From the NCBI GenBank assembly GCA_025350815.1, contig JANXXE010000119.1:1-54040 (forward strand): a stretch of 54,040 bases of DNA, written 5' to 3'. The stretch's first letter is position 1. Each line of letters starts with the position of its first letter. The position numbers were made by a program, and so were the translations under genes. The notes under the pieces were generated by a model, which did not search any database, was not told the DNA's origin, and saw nothing but the letters and a program-made list of their open reading frames with translations. Below, one piece after another: positions 52,015 through 54,040 of this stretch. The DNA is from Myxococcales bacterium. Its GTDB lineage: Bacteria > Myxococcota_A > Polyangia > Fen-1088.

Positions 52015-52466
52015 GCCGGGTCGACCTCAAGGCACCAGTAGCGAACCGACTTCCTGTCCGTCGCCGCAAATTCGTCGACCAGCGCGCCCGTCCACAGTTT
52101 CTTCAGGTCGGGGCCGAGTTTCATCTTGTGAATATCGCCCTGGGTGAAGCTGCGCAGCTTGCCGCCGACCATGCCCTTCATCTTGTCCTTGATCTTGGCG
52201 CGGGCCTGGCGCGGCTTGTAGTGCGCGACCAACAACGTCTTCTTGTCGAGCGGCCCCCCTTGCACCTCGTATTTCATCACGTAGGCGTAATCGTACAGAT
52301 CGTCGGGCGGGAACTTGCCAGGGATCTCAACCAGTTTGGCGGTGACGGCCAGCGTCTCGTCGGCCTTGGCGGTGGGCATCGACACGATGGCGGCGGCTAC
52401 CAGCGCCAGGCTGGCCAGAAGGCCGGTGCGAATGTGAAAGGGGCTTGTCTGTTTCTTCATGGTCAT
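52011..52466 (-). CDS. Small exported protein, 151 aa
   Basis: 151 residues from ATG 52466, which overlaps the upstream stop as ATGA and has GGAGAG four nt before it. Signal peptide ends near PTAKADE. The mature part is small and basic (KDKMKGMVGGK) with beta strands (DYAYVMKYEVQG, KTLLVAHYKP) and a Trp/Cys C-terminal strand (RYWCLEV). No family recognised. Coupled genes on both sides make it part of the AlgX/SirB1 operon, perhaps as a periplasmic accessory protein. Confidence 0.65.
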   Translation of the reverse strand: MTMKKQTSPFHIRTGLLASLALVAAAIVSMPTAKADETLAVTAKLVEIPGKFPPDDLYDYAYVMKYEVQGGPLDKKTLLVAHYKPRQARAKIKDKMKGMVGGKLRSFTQGDIHKMKLGPDLKKLWTGALVDEFAATDRKSVRYWCLEVDPA

Positions 52467-53356
52467 GGGTCTCTCCGTGACAGGGGGTGCGGTGGTGCAG
52501 GGGCTGATGAATCGTTGGCGGTGGCGGCCTCGGCGCGCAGCAGGCCGATGTTCCGGTCAAGCCCTTCCAGCGTCGGATCGGCCGCGCGCGCCGCCGCATA
52601 GGACGCATCGGCCTCGGGCAGGCGTCCCAGCATATGCAGTACGGTGCCCAGGCTGGCCGAGGCCTCCGCCATTTGCGGAAAGGCGCGCGCGGCGCTGGCG
52701 AAGGCCGCCTGCGCATCGTTGAGGCGGCCGCGCTGTCGCAAATCGTTGCCCAGGTTGTAGGCCAGAACAGCCAGAATTTCCGGGCGTTCAAGCGCGCGCA
52801 TATACGCCGGCGCGCCAGAGGCCGGAACGTGGAACCGCGGTCGGTACCAGGTGTCGGGCATTTCCTCCCCGCGCCGTAAAAGTTCAACGTTGTGGGTTCC
52901 CGTGCGATCGCTGACGCGCACGAAGAAGTGTCCGGGCACAAGCACCCCGTTCACAATGAATCCCAACTCGGGACCGACGATCTCGCCCAGCGCCAGGAAA
53001 AGCGCCGCAAGCCCCACGCAGCTTCCCCGTTTCGAGGTCAGCACGTGGTCAAGCTGCATGAAACGCAGGGCCTTGTCGTCGATCTCTCGCTCGAAGCCCC
53101 TCTGCGCAAACACCACACGCGCCAACACCTGCGCAGCCGAATCTGCAAGCGCGGCGCGGCGTTCGCGCCGGACGTTTTCCGCGATCTCCTGCAGGGCGCG
53201 CAGGGTCGCCTCGACATTGGGCCGCTCGCCCGCTGGGCGTCCCGCCGTGATCAGGTCCCGTGTAAACGGCAGCGCATCCGGGGCCCCCCCGCGCCGGCAC
53301 CCGGCAGCCACGAAAGCCACCGCCATCAGACAGCCGCCGCGCGACCGCCTGGTCAC
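52463..53356 (-). CDS. SirB1-like (transglutaminase-type) lipoprotein with TPR repeats
   Basis: 297 residues from GTG 53356, overlapping the previous stop as GTGA. Lipobox VAAGC (Cys20). A transglutaminase-type core follows: KRGSCVGLAALFLALGE with Cys113, then VPGHFFVRV with His143 and THNVE near 154-158, the arrangement seen in SirB1-family proteins. TPR helices occupy about 190-265. The cysteine and histidine are intact, but whether the protein is an enzyme or a scaffold is uncertain. It lies between the AlgX-like gene and a small exported protein. Confidence 0.75.
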   Translation of the reverse strand: MTRRSRGGCLMAVAFVAAGCRRGGAPDALPFTRDLITAGRPAGERPNVEATLRALQEIAENVRRERRAALADSAAQVLARVVFAQRGFEREIDDKALRFMQLDHVLTSKRGSCVGLAALFLALGEIVGPELGFIVNGVLVPGHFFVRVSDRTGTHNVELLRRGEEMPDTWYRPRFHVPASGAPAYMRALERPEILAVLAYNLGNDLRQRGRLNDAQAAFASAARAFPQMAEASASLGTVLHMLGRLPEADASYAAARAADPTLEGLDRNIGLLRAEAATANDSSAPAPPHPLSRRDP

Positions 53357-54040
53357 GGTTGGCCCGGCTTCAATGGTTGCCAGTCCTCCCAGTAGTTGTG
53401 CAGATCCCGTGACGTCATCATCCAGATGACCAGGCGCTTGTGCGCCAGATCGGCCACGCCCCGGCGCATCAGCTTTTGTCGGACGTTTGGCCCGCCGCCG
53501 TAGCTCATGACGAGATCGACCGGGTAGCCTATCTCGCGCGCGATGTGGGCGGACACCCCCGCATGTTCGCAGTCGGTCAGTTCGTACACACCGGTGAAGC
53601 TGTCGCCCAGAACCACGATGGGGCTTTCGGCGTCGTCGTCATAGGGCGGACCCTCGGCCGTGATCACCTGTTTGCCGACGATGGCCTCGGGCTTGTAGCG
53701 GGCCTTCAGGACTTCAGGCAGGCGCGAATGCAGATCGCCGTAGCGGGTGAACGGGACGTCCTTGGTCTGGTAGGTCCGACGGTGGCGGGCGAGATCTGCG
53801 TACCAGGGATATTGTTTGATGCGTTCGGCGACGGCGTGCGCGGCGATTTCGAGACCGCGGTGGCTCCAGTGCGTGTCTTGCCGCTGGTACAACGCCTCGC
53901 CGGTGGCACTACCGTCGCCGGTGCGCGCCGCCAGCAGCGCCGGCCACAGATCCAGAAGCTCGACGCCACTGCCGCTCAGCGAGGCGGCGAACTTGCGTTC
54001 GAAGGGATTCACGACCTGGCCCACGAAGGCCTTCAAGCTG
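53353..54040 (-). CDS. AlgX/AlgJ-like SGNH-type acetyltransferase (partial)
   Basis: The 3' part of a gene that continues past the right edge; about 229 codons are visible. The DTHWSHRGLEIAAHAVAERI segment carries the D..H pair, and VVLGDSFTGVYEL carries the Ser of the SGNH-type GDS motif, both typical of AlgJ/AlgX proteins that O-acetylate exopolysaccharide. A TTG at 54036 is inside the frame but not a likely start because the frame stays open to the edge. The gene ends GTGA-coupled to the SirB1-like gene. An MBOAT partner would be expected beyond the edge. Confidence 0.78.
   Translation of the reverse strand, partial: SLKAFVGQVVNPFERKFAASLSGSGVELLDLWPALLAARTGDGSATGEALYQRQDTHWSHRGLEIAAHAVAERIKQYPWYADLARHRRTYQTKDVPFTRYGDLHSRLPEVLKARYKPEAIVGKQVITAEGPPYDDDAESPIVVLGDSFTGVYELTDCEHAGVSAHIAREIGYPVDLVMSYGGGPNVRQKLMRRGVADLAHKRLVIWMMTSRDLHNYWEDWQPLKPGQP

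Overview
The window is 54 kb of GC-rich, densely packed bacterial chromosome. It holds about 43 protein-coding genes, and I found no rRNA, tRNA, CRISPR array or complete insertion sequence. The cell is Gram-negative: there is a TonB-dependent outer-membrane receptor, a Tat-exported protein and many lipoproteins. Several traits together point to Myxococcota (Polyangia-like): a Ser/Thr kinase with a PEGA tail, an FHA-GAF-PP2C phosphatase, a DUF1552/DUF1592 pair, lipoproteins with Gly/Ala/Asp-rich linkers after the lipid cysteine, and Cys-rich LamG proteins. This is an inference from gene content, not a phylogeny.

Layout. 1-4.6 kb: gene fragment, hypothetical, HelD-like helicase, inositol monophosphatase and Dabb protein. 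4.6-12.5 kb: exported CotH/LTD lipoprotein, a 165-bp MITE-like element, a concanavalin-like lipoprotein, a hybrid histidine kinase and three small or exported proteins. 12.5-18.6 kb: a co-directional run of FHA-GAF-PP2C phosphatase, Ser/Thr kinase with PEGA tail, and a TonB receptor with an N-terminal TPR-PEGA extension. 18.5-22.1 kb: nucleotidyltransferase plus small partner, LEA-14-like lipoprotein, ABC-F ATPase. 22.1-30.5 kb: YaeQ, a C13-like peptidase fused to thioredoxin, the DUF1552/DUF1592 pair, a LacI-type protein without its DNA-binding domain, and a LamG lipoprotein. 30.6-35.7 kb: HAD phosphatase, DUF885 lipoprotein, a membrane/TPR protein and a tail-anchored protein. 35.7-41.4 kb: HEAT-like, carB, greA and MFS in one minus-strand operon with a perfect inverted repeat at its promoter. 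41.5-45.1 kb: DapA-like lyase, zinc-ribbon membrane protein and IlvD/Edd dehydratase, a probable sugar-acid route. 45.1-50.0 kb: membrane protein, NHL propeller, CocE-type hydrolase, RidA. 50.1-54.0 kb: a minus-strand operon whose three junctions are all 4-nt NTGA overlaps (AlgX/AlgJ-like, SirB1-like/TPR, small exported protein, membrane/TPR), running off the right edge.

Working together. Housekeeping genes (carB, greA, suhB, ridA, ABC-F) are scattered among genes for envelope sensing and surface proteins. The most unusual material is the phosphatase/kinase/PEGA-receptor run, the peptidase-thioredoxin fusion, the MITE-like element that supplies a neighbour's stop codon, and the coupled operon at the right end.
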